Of a stretch of 23,172 nt of DNA, positions 15,424 to 22,505 are shown piece by piece. Position 1 is the stretch's first letter, and every line of letters begins with the position of its first letter. A program made the translations under genes and the position numbers. The notes beneath the pieces were generated by a model that ran no database searches, was not told where the DNA came from, and saw only the letters and a list, made by a program, of their open reading frames with translations. Where the stretch lies: positions 1 through 23,172 of the forward strand of contig JAEOTI010000274.1 of the NCBI GenBank assembly GCA_016839955.1, given 5' to 3'. Source of the DNA: Candidatus Hodarchaeota archaeon. Its GTDB lineage: Archaea > Asgardarchaeota > Heimdallarchaeia > Hodarchaeales > YT1-057.

Positions 15424-16149
15424 TCAGCTTGTAGAAGGCGTCTCAAAAATTTTTGAAATTGCTGCTATGACATCTGGGGTCATTTTCGTAATTCTTAGGT
15501 TATCAATTGATAAGGTAAATTGAGAAGTCACTAAAGCAATAACTCTATTACTAATTTTGACAACATCGACTTCCTGCCGGCTTCGAAGGGTCTTAACCCC
15601 CCGTGCGAGATTATCTCCAGTTAATTTTATTCGATTAAGATGTTCTACCTTTTCATCAGCAATTTCAAATTCTATTTCAACAACTGGATAACCAGTTTGA
15701 AAAGTTCTTTCAAAATGTTCAGATAAAACTGAATATTCCCCATAATCAAAAACAATTAGTAAAGGTTGGACTAATTCTTGAAAAAGACTAATAGCTCCTT
15801 CTTTTTCTTCAACAAAGAAAGTTGTAGGACCTATAAGGTACCGATAGAATCGTCTATAATAAGATGATCGGCTACTAAATTCAATAACTATGAGAGTAAA
15901 ATTTTCAGCTAGTTCAATAGCCCTGATACGCCCTTTTACTGAAATTGCTCCAATATTTACGTAATCACGAGCTGAAAATGTTACATTCGCAAAGGCACTG
16001 GACTCAATAGGCATGCGTTCATTGATCTTATAAATAGAAAAAGCAAGATCAGGAGACAACATTCGTGATAATTTTCGAATTAATGTATGATTTGTGGAAG
16101 AATCCCTTCCATGTTTCTGTAATAAAGATAGACGGTCTGTTCCTGACAT
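15424..16149 (-). CDS. Unknown protein, probably N-terminally longer than this
   Basis: A 241-residue protein if started at ATG 16149. I do not recognise it. The middle (about 70-165) is rich in alternating hydrophobic strands (FTLIVIEFSS, LLIVFDYGEY, PVVEIEFEI) and the end (KISNRVIALVTS, then a short helix) suggests an alpha/beta or beta-rich fold. No catalytic motif is evident. Upstream of the ATG the same frame stays open for about 43 codons and reads like protein (HPLLDAEKLPDLLERIP), so the real start is probably further upstream; see the separate entry. It converges on the large GTPase-like gene with 6 nt between stops, which makes a functional link possible but unproven. Confidence 0.6.
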   Translation of the reverse strand: MSGTDRLSLLQKHGRDSSTNHTLIRKLSRMLSPDLAFSIYKINERMPIESSAFANVTFSARDYVNIGAISVKGRIRAIELAENFTLIVIEFSSRSSYYRRFYRYLIGPTTFFVEEKEGAISLFQELVQPLLIVFDYGEYSVLSEHFERTFQTGYPVVEIEFEIADEKVEHLNRIKLTGDNLARGVKTLRSRQEVDVVKISNRVIALVTSQFTLSIDNLRITKMTPDVIAAISKIFETPSTS

Positions 16150-16339
16150 TTCATCCTTAAAACCATCTTTCTCTTTTTCTCCAAGAATGAATTGGTTAAG
16201 ACATGAAGCTGGGATTCGTTCTAAGAGATCTGGTAACTTCTCTGCATCTAACAGTGGGTGAAAACCCCCGATTTTAAATTATCTACTAATGCTGGCTTCT
16301 CAATAAAAAAGCCTTTTTCACATTAACGAATAATCTCAT
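16150..16339 (-). pseudogene. Probable frameshifted N-terminal part of the 15424-16149 gene
   Basis: On the minus strand, codons upstream of ATG 16149 are open back to a TAA just before the G5 run (C5 on the plus strand, 16265-16269) and look coding. Before the G5 run a different frame reads FFIEKPALVDNLKSG. Adding one G there would join them as NLKSGGFHPLLDAEKL. Similarly, one extra A at the A5 run (T5, 16314-16318) would join this frame to ATG 16339 (MRLFVNVKK). Two homopolymer indels, either assembly errors or true decay, would explain why only the 3' part is open. Confidence 0.45.
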
Positions 16340-16378
16340 TTTCAAAAAAATCTTTGGAATATATTATCTATTATTTGT

Positions 16379-16681
16379 TTATCCCAACTTGCCTAGTTCA
16401 GTGACAAATAGGCGTAATTGGTGGTAAAATTCTCGTGTTATTGATCCATCATGGATTTTCTCAGCGAGATCCTCATATAATTTACCATTAAAGGTAAGAA
16501 CCATTTTATTAGGCTTTTGTTCTAAGTGTATACCTTCAAGGATATCATCTTCACTTTTCAGTTTTTTTCCCCTCAACAATTTTATCCAATGATCATAATG
16601 TCCAACAATCAACATACTGAAGTAAAATTGAATTAATTTATTATTTTTGAGCTTATTAAGATAATAAGGTACTCTAAGCAA
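16379..16681 (-). CDS. Small hypothetical protein
   Basis: About 100 residues, lysine-rich, with a hydrophobic stretch near residues 18-28 that is too short and broken for a clear membrane helix. The C-terminal half looks helical (LYEDLAEKIHDGS, then REFYHQLRLFVTELG). I do not recognise a family. The TTG start at 16681 has only a weak purine-rich leader; ATG 16615 is an alternative that would shorten the protein by 22 residues. It is divergent from the ferredoxin gene (about 23 bp between starts) and lies just upstream, same strand, of the frameshifted unknown gene, so the two could be one transcript. Confidence 0.5.
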   Translation of the reverse strand: MLRVPYYLNKLKNNKLIQFYFSMLIVGHYDHWIKLLRGKKLKSEDDILEGIHLEQKPNKMVLTFNGKLYEDLAEKIHDGSITREFYHQLRLFVTELGKLG

Positions 16682-16704
16682 ACTCTTTAAGTAGAATATT
16701 TTTG

Positions 16705-16929
16705 ATGCGGCTGATGGGAAAAAATCCCTTAAGACTTAATGGAGTTATGAAATTGGCAACTAAAATTGATTTTGATAAATGTACGAGCTGTTTTACATGC
16801 GTTGAAGTATGCCCTGAAGACGTTTATGATGAAAACGATCAACCTATTATAGCTCGTTCAGAAGATTGTACTGATTGCATGACCTGTGTGGAAGAGTGCC
16901 CTGAAGGCGCCATCTCACTCATTGAGTGA
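16705..16929 (+). CDS. Ferredoxin, 2x[4Fe-4S]
   Basis: A small cytosolic electron carrier. Two cluster motifs, CTSCFTCVEVCP and CTDCMTCVEECP, give all eight cysteines, and the acidic surface (EDVYDENDQ, EECPEGA) is typical of clostridial-type ferredoxins. The core begins at KLATKIDFDKC, so the true start may be ATG 16747, which gives 60 residues but has a GGAG placed too close (2-3 nt). ATG 16705, 16714 or 16747 are all in frame. It can plausibly accept electrons from Kor. The gene ends at a strong T-tract and stands alone. Confidence 0.9.
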   Translation: MRLMGKNPLRLNGVMKLATKIDFDKCTSCFTCVEVCPEDVYDENDQPIIARSEDCTDCMTCVEECPEGAISLIE

Positions 16930-16934
16930 GGCAA

Positions 16935-16954
16935 TTTTCCTTTTTTCCTTTTTT
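16935..16954 (+). terminator. T-rich tract terminator after the ferredoxin gene
   Basis: TTTTCCTTTTTTCCTTTTTT directly follows the ferredoxin stop codon by about 5 nt. Such oligo-T runs act as intrinsic terminators in archaea without needing a hairpin. Confidence 0.6.
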
Positions 16955-17001
16955 GAACGAAAATGGGAAAGATACACATGATCCACGAGTGTAAAAACTC
17001 T

Positions 17002-17037
17002 AGACCTTATGGGAACCCCTTCCGGTCTTCTTTTCTT
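17002..17037 (+). terminator. Bulged hairpin followed by T-rich sequence
   Basis: AGACC (17002-17006) pairs with GGTCT (17024-17028), and GGAA (17012-17015) with TTCC (17020-17023) around a CCCC loop; a 5-nt bulge lies on the left side. It is followed by TCTTTTCTTT. This could be a back-up terminator for the ferredoxin transcript. It is not a tRNA. Confidence 0.35.
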
Positions 17038-17211
17038 TGCTAACATTTCAGTTTGTAACAAAAAGTTCGAAGCTCATTTCAAACTAGAACTCCTCTAGTT
17101 AGAAATCTAAATACTAGTTTATTCAAGATCTGAGTATTTCTTCAAAATTTAACATCAGTTAACGTAGTAAGTAGATTTTCTTAAAATAAGCAAAAAAAAT
17201 CTTCAAAACCA

Positions 17212-17251
17212 AAAAGCGGGAGTGGTGAAAGGATCTCCTCTCCCTGCTTTT
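17212..17251 (-). terminator. 11-bp hairpin with T-rich tail, terminator of the hydrolase gene
   Basis: AAAAGCGGGAG (17212-17222) pairs with CTCCCTGCTTTT (17240-17251) with a single-base bulge and a 17-nt loop. Read on the minus strand it is followed by several T runs, including one of eight near 17192-17199. It is about 100 nt past the stop of the hydrolase gene. Confidence 0.5.
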
Positions 17252-17352
17252 GAGGTAAGGTAGTTTGAAGCTAGTTAAAATTAAATACAAAATTTCATTT
17301 TAAATCTTTCTTATTGTAATTTATTTGAAATTTCGGAATTTGTGGCAATATG

Positions 17353-18096
17353 CTATTGTATTTTGTTTAGGAATTCTATTATCTTTTGCTTCACAAACTT
17401 TTCATCTGGGCTAAACATCACAATATGGCCAGAGTTCTCCGCCCAAATATGATCAATTAGGGGAGAATTTATTTTGTTCTTGATCTCTTCACCTACTCCC
17501 ATTGGAACTCTTCTATCGTGACGAGCTTGAATAACTAATAATGGAGCTTGAATTTCAGGTAATTTAGAGCGTACGATTTTTTGGAATTGAAGGGTTTCAT
17601 GGACACTTGACCAAGGTATGAGTTGATAACCTTTCCATGGATCTTCAGGATCTAATTGTGATTTTTCATGGTATTTTGAAAATTTCTTTATGATTGGAAC
17701 AAAATACTTCCAATAGCCAAGTAATCGTATTGCAGGGCATAGCCCGATAACAGCAGATACGTGCTTTTTTCTTTCTGCAGCAAGATAAAGGGCTATAGCA
17801 CCACCTAATGAAAAACCTAATACAACCACTGTTTCATTGTTCTTTTTTAGTTCTTCTAGAGCTTTAATAGATTCATTTACCCAGTCATTCCATGATTTAT
17901 TCGCTAAATCACCAGGATTTGTGCCATGTCCCGGAAGACGAATACCATGAGTAGTCCATCCCTGTTTTTCAGTTATATATTCCCCTATTGATTTGAGTTG
18001 ATGTGTGCTACCTGTGAAGCCATGAATTAGGAGAATTGCCTTAGATTGTGATCCTTCAAAATGGAAAGGTTTCCCCCAACTCTTAATTTCAATCAT
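17353..18096 (-). CDS. Alpha/beta hydrolase (carboxylesterase/lysophospholipase type)
   Basis: Serine hydrolase acting on esters, probably carboxyl- or monoacylglycerol-like. The oxyanion motif HGFTGS is at 25-30, the nucleophile elbow GFSLGG at 94-99 (S96), the acid in ARHDRRVP (D194) and the histidine in NSGHIV (H224), giving a full triad. A short helical lid lies at about 125-170. There is no signal peptide, so it is cytosolic. Two starts are possible, GTG 18123 or ATG 18096. I prefer 18096 because a perfect 14-bp palindrome at 18108-18121 would otherwise lie in the coding region, while it makes sense in a promoter region. It is divergent from the KaiC-like gene. Confidence 0.88.
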   Translation of the reverse strand: MIEIKSWGKPFHFEGSQSKAILLIHGFTGSTHQLKSIGEYITEKQGWTTHGIRLPGHGTNPGDLANKSWNDWVNESIKALEELKKNNETVVVLGFSLGGAIALYLAAERKKHVSAVIGLCPAIRLLGYWKYFVPIIKKFSKYHEKSQLDPEDPWKGYQLIPWSSVHETLQFQKIVRSKLPEIQAPLLVIQARHDRRVPMGVGEEIKNKINSPLIDHIWAENSGHIVMFSPDEKFVKQKIIEFLNKIQ

Positions 18097-18107
18097 TGAG
18101 ACATCAG

Positions 18108-18121
18108 GTCCCAATTGGGAC
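18108..18121. promoter_or_regulatory. Perfect 14-bp palindrome in the divergent promoter region
   Basis: GTCCCAATTGGGAC is an exact palindrome between the hydrolase and KaiC-like genes. It is a plausible dimeric regulator site serving one or both genes. If the hydrolase truly starts at GTG 18123, it would be coding sequence instead. Confidence 0.4.
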
Positions 18122-18173
18122 ACACATCTAGATATGACTTCTGATTCTGAAAAACTATAATGGTGAAATTTGG

Positions 18174-19571
18174 ATGAATGAAGTCATCTCTACGGGGATA
18201 CCAAAACTTGATGCCCTAATGGGTGGAGGAATTCCAACTGGAACGATTACATTACTTAAAGGAACATGTGGTACCGGTAAGTCGACTTTAGGGGTGCAAT
18301 TCCTCGTAGAGGGGGCTCGAAAAGGTCAGAAAGGTATTCTTGTTATTGCAGAGCAAGATAGACGATCTGTTCTAAATAATTTCGCCACTTTAGGTTTATC
18401 TGAGCTTATTGAAACAAAAGAAATTCTATTAGTTGATTTCTCTAGACTGAGATCTTTAACAAAAAAAGATCTCTCGGGAAAATTCGCTTTACAATTATTT
18501 GAGGATTTAGAAATTGAAGAAGCTCAGCTTCTGGTTTTAGATAGTATTCAGTCATTTGTATTAACAGTCTTAGAAGAAACTACAGAGCGGGTTAGAGACT
18601 TAATTTTTCAATTAGCAGATCGATGTAGAAGTGTAGGCATTACTTCTCTTTTCATTTCAGAGGAAGGGACTTATGACGATCTTGGGATTGAAGATTTTAT
18701 ATTAGATAATGTTATTCGATTAGCTAAACGACATCTTGGTGACTGGGAACATAAGACCGTCCAAGTTGCAAAGGTTCGAGGACAAAAGCATGACCATGGA
18801 ATTCATGGAGCAATTATTACTTCCAAGGGTCTGGATATTGTCCATTCTTATCAAATCGATCCTGAAGTAACTAAAATATCCAATTCTGCGCATTTCGGCA
18901 TTCCGAGCCTTGATAAGCTACTTAATGGAGGAATCAAGCGTGGTTCCTTCTTCCTTCTTGAGGTTGATTCCCATGCGACTCATTGGCAACCTATACTAGG
19001 AGCTTGGCATGCGCACGTTAAGGATTCTAAAGAGGGAACAATTGCTGTTCCCGGAAGTTCAATTGCGACTAAAGAAGTAACCAATATTCTAGAAACAAGT
19101 GATGATTTACAAATTACTTTTATTGATGCTTATGGTCGAAAGAAAGCTCAACTTGACAATCGCTCAGAAGATGGTTGGTTTGTATTCAGAGCTGATACAG
19201 GAGATCAAATTGTAGAGATGATCGATATAGCTGCAACTCAAGCAAGTAAAGCAGGTTACAAGCCGTTCCGTATCCATATGAATATGAGTGACCTTGCAGG
19301 TTTTATTGGAGAAGAGAGTGCACTATCAGCTATTCCAAAAGCCATTGAACTGCTACGAAATTTTGACAATTGTTTAATTGGTATTTGTACTCCAGAGCTC
19401 CATACTCCCAGTTATATCGAATCATTACGATATTTTTCCTCAGGAATTATAAAATTGTGGGTAGATCGAGGATTAGAGCTCTTACAGGTAACAAAACATC
19501 CTATTGGCTCTATTTCAAGACCATATATTGTACGTAGAATCTCAGAAAAACCATTTCTTGAGCTACTATAG
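18174..19571 (+). CDS. KaiC-like double-domain RecA-superfamily ATPase
   Basis: A 465-residue protein of two RecA/KaiC-type domains. The first, about 4-225, is intact: FxTGIPKLDALMGGGIP-like start, Walker A GTCGTGKST at 30-38, acidic E60 after the second strand and Walker B LLVLDS at 119-124. The second, about 238-465, starts with the usual FGIPSLDKLLNGGIKRG, but where Walker A should be there is EVDSHATHWQP with no GK[ST], so it probably does not bind ATP. Archaeal KaiC-like proteins are often signalling or regulatory ATPases, not clock parts. ATG 18174 follows GGTGA (18162-18166) with a 7-nt spacer. It is divergent from the hydrolase; its partner is unknown. Confidence 0.88.
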   Translation: MNEVISTGIPKLDALMGGGIPTGTITLLKGTCGTGKSTLGVQFLVEGARKGQKGILVIAEQDRRSVLNNFATLGLSELIETKEILLVDFSRLRSLTKKDLSGKFALQLFEDLEIEEAQLLVLDSIQSFVLTVLEETTERVRDLIFQLADRCRSVGITSLFISEEGTYDDLGIEDFILDNVIRLAKRHLGDWEHKTVQVAKVRGQKHDHGIHGAIITSKGLDIVHSYQIDPEVTKISNSAHFGIPSLDKLLNGGIKRGSFFLLEVDSHATHWQPILGAWHAHVKDSKEGTIAVPGSSIATKEVTNILETSDDLQITFIDAYGRKKAQLDNRSEDGWFVFRADTGDQIVEMIDIAATQASKAGYKPFRIHMNMSDLAGFIGEESALSAIPKAIELLRNFDNCLIGICTPELHTPSYIESLRYFSSGIIKLWVDRGLELLQVTKHPIGSISRPYIVRRISEKPFLELL

Positions 19572-19709
19572 TATTATTATATTAGCAGATCTTTTTGACA
19601 CTGAAAATAAGAAAGATTTATGGTAGCTCACAAAAAAGATACTAATGCATATTTACACAATTTAATTACTTAGATTCCTTTCAATTCATTTTTATTCAGG
19701 TGTTTCCCT

Positions 19710-20153
19710 TTGAAAATTGATAAATATGATTATCCTGATGATCTCCTTTATTATATTGCCGACCCTGGTCATATTTGGGTTCGGAAATTAGAAAAATCAG
19801 TTCAAATTGGGATAGACGATTTTAGTGTAGATTTAGCAGGTAAAATCTCGTTTATTCGTTTAAAAAAAGCTGGAAAACCAGTTATAAAGGGTAAATCGAT
19901 GGGTACATATGAAACTGCAAAATGGGTTGGAGCTTTAAAGAGCCCAGTGACAGGAACTATCTTAGCTACAAACCCAGATGTGAGTAAAACACCTGAGATC
20001 ATTAATGAGAATCCCTACAAAGTATGGTTAGCAGAAATTGAAGTTGAAAACCTCGACGAAGAACTCAATGATCCTAATCTTGTCCCAGTGGGAGAAAAAT
20101 TACAAGAATATATTTTAGCAGAAATTGAAGAACACCGTGATCCTATAGAGTGA
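19710..20153 (+). CDS. gcvH: Glycine-cleavage H-like lipoyl protein
   Basis: A 147-residue lipoyl-domain protein of the GcvH family. The start region (HIWVRKLEKSVQIGIDDFSVDLAG) and the hybrid half-barrel are typical. The lipoylated lysine is K71 in GTYETAKWVGALKSPVTG, where classic H-proteins read ESVKA...PVSG. The C-terminal YKVWLAEIEVEN then leads to a longer acidic tail than in bacteria. TTG 19710 is supported by AGGTG at 19698-19702 with a 7-nt spacer. No gcvP, gcvT or lipoate gene is in the window, so a role in glycine cleavage cannot be confirmed; H-like proteins also serve in lipoate transfer. It is monocistronic, ending in a T-rich tract. Confidence 0.88.
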   Translation: MKIDKYDYPDDLLYYIADPGHIWVRKLEKSVQIGIDDFSVDLAGKISFIRLKKAGKPVIKGKSMGTYETAKWVGALKSPVTGTILATNPDVSKTPEIINENPYKVWLAEIEVENLDEELNDPNLVPVGEKLQEYILAEIEEHRDPIE

Positions 20154-20389
20154 CTCCTTTCCTTTTTTCCCTCATTCTTTCCAATAAAGAAGACTTTACG
20201 GTTTTGACGATTTCTAAGAAGTTATTATTCTATTGATGTCCTCTTAAAGTAAAAAACTCTTGAGTCCTTTCTCTAATATGTTTTAAATGCGAAACTATTC
20301 AAGGAAGTATTTTTACAATGTATTGCGTTTCTGATAACATTCAATGCAATTAACTATTTCTCGGTATATTGGAAGGTGTCAAATTCCCA
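20154..20389. other. AT-rich spacer with T-tract terminator
   Basis: TCCTTTCCTTTTTTCC at about 20155-20170, just after the H-protein stop, is a likely archaeal T-tract terminator. The remaining 200 bp to the ribbon-helix-helix gene show no ORF or RNA gene; GGTATATT at about 20363-20370 is a TATA-like element for the following gene. Confidence 0.4.
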
Positions 20390-20584
20390 ATGACCCGCTA
20401 TAGAAATTCTGTGAAGATTCGGCTGTCAGATGAAACATTGAAAAAATTAAACCAAATGAGTGAAGCATTGGGACTCCCTGTGTCGACTTGTGCTCGAATG
20501 TTACTTCGAGTAATCCTTGAAGCAGGCGAGGAGGAATTAATACCTCGTATGATTAGAACCATGTCTAAAGAACGTGAATTTTGA
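20390..20584 (+). CDS. Ribbon-helix-helix (CopG-like) DNA-binding protein
   Basis: A 64-residue protein with a ribbon-helix-helix fold: strand NSVKIRLSDET, helix LKKLNQMSEALG, turn LPVS, helix TCARMLLRVILEAG, then a short C-terminal helix. These proteins dimerise and bind operator DNA through the N-terminal strand, and many are antitoxins or plasmid/host regulators. ATG 20390 has AGGTG at 20374-20378 at a long 11-nt spacing; the in-frame TTG 20369 is less likely because it would place seven extra residues before the strand. It converges on the methyltransferase gene with 26 bp between stops. No toxin gene is next to it on the same strand. Confidence 0.8.
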   Translation: MTRYRNSVKIRLSDETLKKLNQMSEALGLPVSTCARMLLRVILEAGEEELIPRMIRTMSKEREF

Positions 20585-20610
20585 TCTTCAAGTTTCTTTT
20601 TGGGTTTTAT

Positions 20611-22056
20611 TTAGTTCTTTCTTAACTCAAAAATACTTTCAGAGTAAAACGACCTTTCTCGTGATGCTTTCTTTGTAACAGGTCTTTCATCACGATTAAT
20701 AATTGTAAAATCACTTTTCTCTGCAATTTCTGGATATAAGTCAAATTTATCATTAGCAACAATGAAAGCTTTTGCAGTTGGTTTAAGGAATCCAGAAAGA
20801 TTTCTAAATACTTCAATAATCCCTTCCTTATATTCCTTCTGGGCTTTCTTACTTGAACCTTTAATTCCAGGGCCAATCTCACTTTCAGCTTGCCATGGAA
20901 GCCCAAGAATCCCATATGCATATCTGTGTTGTTCATGGTAGTCTAGAACGCCAACATATGGTGGTGATGTGAATAGCCCATCAAATTTACCTGAAAATTC
21001 ATAAATAGATTCAAGATCTACAGTTCGTGAGTCCCCGGTAAATAATGTAGTTTTTGCTTCTGTTCTAATTTTAGAAAATTCCTCTATGCGCCGAATTGTA
21101 TCCTTTGTATATTTTTGTAGATGTTTTAAGGTAGTTTGAATTGGTGCACATATATTTCCTTTATGTTTATGACAATAATACGGTTCTTTTACAGAAGCTG
21201 TCGGTCTCGTAAGTTCAAAATGAAATGTAAGTCGAACAGAGCGTGCAGATCTACAAAGCACTACTTTAAGTAAATCTTGATATTCATAGTTAGGGATTAA
21301 TGACTTATAATAAGATATTTCAGATAAAGATCGTATGGGGAACCATTCTAATAAATAGTCAGACTTGAATAAAGGAAATGAAATCTCCTTAACATCTTTT
21401 GAATTATTCTTAGGAAAATCTTCCAAAGAAGGTTTTTTCTGTTTTTCTAAACCAAATTCCTTATGACTGAATTTCTCAACTTTCCTGTAAATATCCAAAA
21501 GCTCTTTTCGGACTTTTGGCAGATTATAGTTTTGGGTCTTAGCGCGAGATATCATACAGTTAAATTCTGAGATGTCTATACCAATAGAATTTAATCCTAG
21601 GACATTCGCTTCAACTAACGTTGTACCTGAACCTACAAATGGATCTAGGATGAAATTCCCTTTTGAAAACGCTCTAGATAAATAAAATTCGACTAATTGG
21701 GGAATAAACTTCCCAAGATAGGGATGAAGCCTGTGTACATGTTTAGTCCGAACCCTTTCAGGTATGTAAAAAAATGCGAGTTCTTCCTTGAATTCTCCTA
21801 ATTGTTCCTTTGTTTGGTTTATTATTTCTTCTTGTGCATGAAAATACATTTTTAACTCGTTCAAAGATACTCTGAGATCTCCACTCCTTGCTTTATCGAT
21901 TTTTACTCCCCTGGAGTTGTACTTGTTTATTCTATGATATTGAATCAAGTAAGAAATATTACTTGTTGTTTTATTAAAACGCTCTCCCGCCTCTTTGAGA
22001 GTAAGAAATTTATTCGGTTCTTTATCCACGGCTATCGACTCACTTGGTACCAACAC
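20611..22056 (-). CDS. Site-specific DNA methyltransferase (N4-cytosine or N6-adenine)
   Basis: A 481-residue amino-methyltransferase that transfers methyl from S-adenosylmethionine to an exocyclic amine in DNA. Motif I DPFVGSGT is at 138-145, the following acidic strand GIDISEFN at 159-166 and catalytic motif IV TSPPY at 363-367. Motif I precedes IV, and about 200 residues (likely target-recognition) lie between. TSPPY, not DPPY, leans towards N4-cytosine. An N-terminal helix-turn-helix-like segment (about 17-72, LTLKEAGERFNKTTSNISYLI) precedes the enzyme. The start GTG 22056 overlaps the end of the upstream small gene by 17 nt. No restriction endonuclease is recognised in the window; the overlapping partner is the best candidate for a cognate protein. 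Confidence 0.88.
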   Translation of the reverse strand: MLVPSESIAVDKEPNKFLTLKEAGERFNKTTSNISYLIQYHRINKYNSRGVKIDKARSGDLRVSLNELKMYFHAQEEIINQTKEQLGEFKEELAFFYIPERVRTKHVHRLHPYLGKFIPQLVEFYLSRAFSKGNFILDPFVGSGTTLVEANVLGLNSIGIDISEFNCMISRAKTQNYNLPKVRKELLDIYRKVEKFSHKEFGLEKQKKPSLEDFPKNNSKDVKEISFPLFKSDYLLEWFPIRSLSEISYYKSLIPNYEYQDLLKVVLCRSARSVRLTFHFELTRPTASVKEPYYCHKHKGNICAPIQTTLKHLQKYTKDTIRRIEEFSKIRTEAKTTLFTGDSRTVDLESIYEFSGKFDGLFTSPPYVGVLDYHEQHRYAYGILGLPWQAESEIGPGIKGSSKKAQKEYKEGIIEVFRNLSGFLKPTAKAFIVANDKFDLYPEIAEKSDFTIINRDERPVTKKASRERSFYSESIFELRKN

Positions 22057-22396
22057 GGGTAGCTTTTGATAACCTAATAGACCGAGGATTATCGATATCT
22101 ATGTATTGCTGCACAGATTCTATTTCCTCTTCATTAACACCATAAGAAATAGCCAACTTCCATCCCCATTCACTTTTTAGATGATTTTCAGTGTAACATA
22201 AACTAGTTATTATTTCTTCATCTGTTCCATCAAGATTCACGTTTTTAGCATTTAAAACCAAGGAATAATCAAAATTGCTTTTCCCATCAGCACTTGCGAC
22301 ACTACAAACAATAATTTGGTCTTCTTTAGCAAGAAGAAGGATTGGATGAGTAGCACTGATTCCTTTTCTTTGTAAAAGAGTTCGTTTCAATTCCAA
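22040..22396 (-). CDS. Small unknown protein paired with the methyltransferase
   Basis: A 118-residue protein whose end overlaps the methyltransferase start by 17 nt, so the two are almost certainly co-expressed. It contains strands HPILLLAKEDQIIVCSVAS and FDYSLVLNAKNVNL, followed by a helical C-terminus. This loosely recalls a PemK/MazF-like barrel, but the match is weak and I do not claim it. It is too short for most restriction enzymes and shows no PD-(D/E)xK or HNH motif. Starts TTG 22396 (GGTGA at 22404-22400, only 3 nt ahead) and TTG 22390 (spacer 9) are both possible; the second has better spacing. A regulator, specificity partner or toxin remain options. Confidence 0.6.
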   Translation of the reverse strand: MELKRTLLQRKGISATHPILLLAKEDQIIVCSVASADGKSNFDYSLVLNAKNVNLDGTDEEIITSLCYTENHLKSEWGWKLAISYGVNEEEIESVQQYIDIDNPRSIRLSKATRVGTK

Positions 22397-22505
22397 AAGT
22401 CACCGTAAATTCTAAGAATTGAATGAATATTTGAGTTAAGCCAATAATTTTTTTTCTTTATTAACTATGAATAATGTGATGTTACTTCGGAAAAAGGCTT
22501 CTCTA

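Larger units (their letters stand above)
16955..17352. other. Gene-free convergent intergenic region
   Basis: About 400 bp between the ends of the ferredoxin and hydrolase genes. Besides the two terminator-like hairpins it holds alternative CTAGTT inverted repeats: AAACTAG at 17081-17087 can pair with CTAGTT at 17095-17100 or with CTAGTTT at 17114-17120. No open reading frame or RNA gene is evident. Confidence 0.45.

Noticed and set aside
17002..17028. Compact GC-rich fold resembling part of a tRNA arm
   Set aside because: It lacks T-arm (GTTCRANNC) and anticodon-arm sequences and is far too short for a tRNA; a terminator explains it better.
18174..19571. Circadian clock kaiC
   Set aside because: KaiA and KaiB are absent nearby, the second domain lacks a P-loop and archaeal KaiC-like proteins commonly have other roles.
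20390..20584. Toxin-antitoxin module with the ribbon-helix-helix protein as antitoxin
   Set aside because: No small toxin gene is next to it on the same strand; the neighbouring methyltransferase is convergent, so the classic layout is absent.
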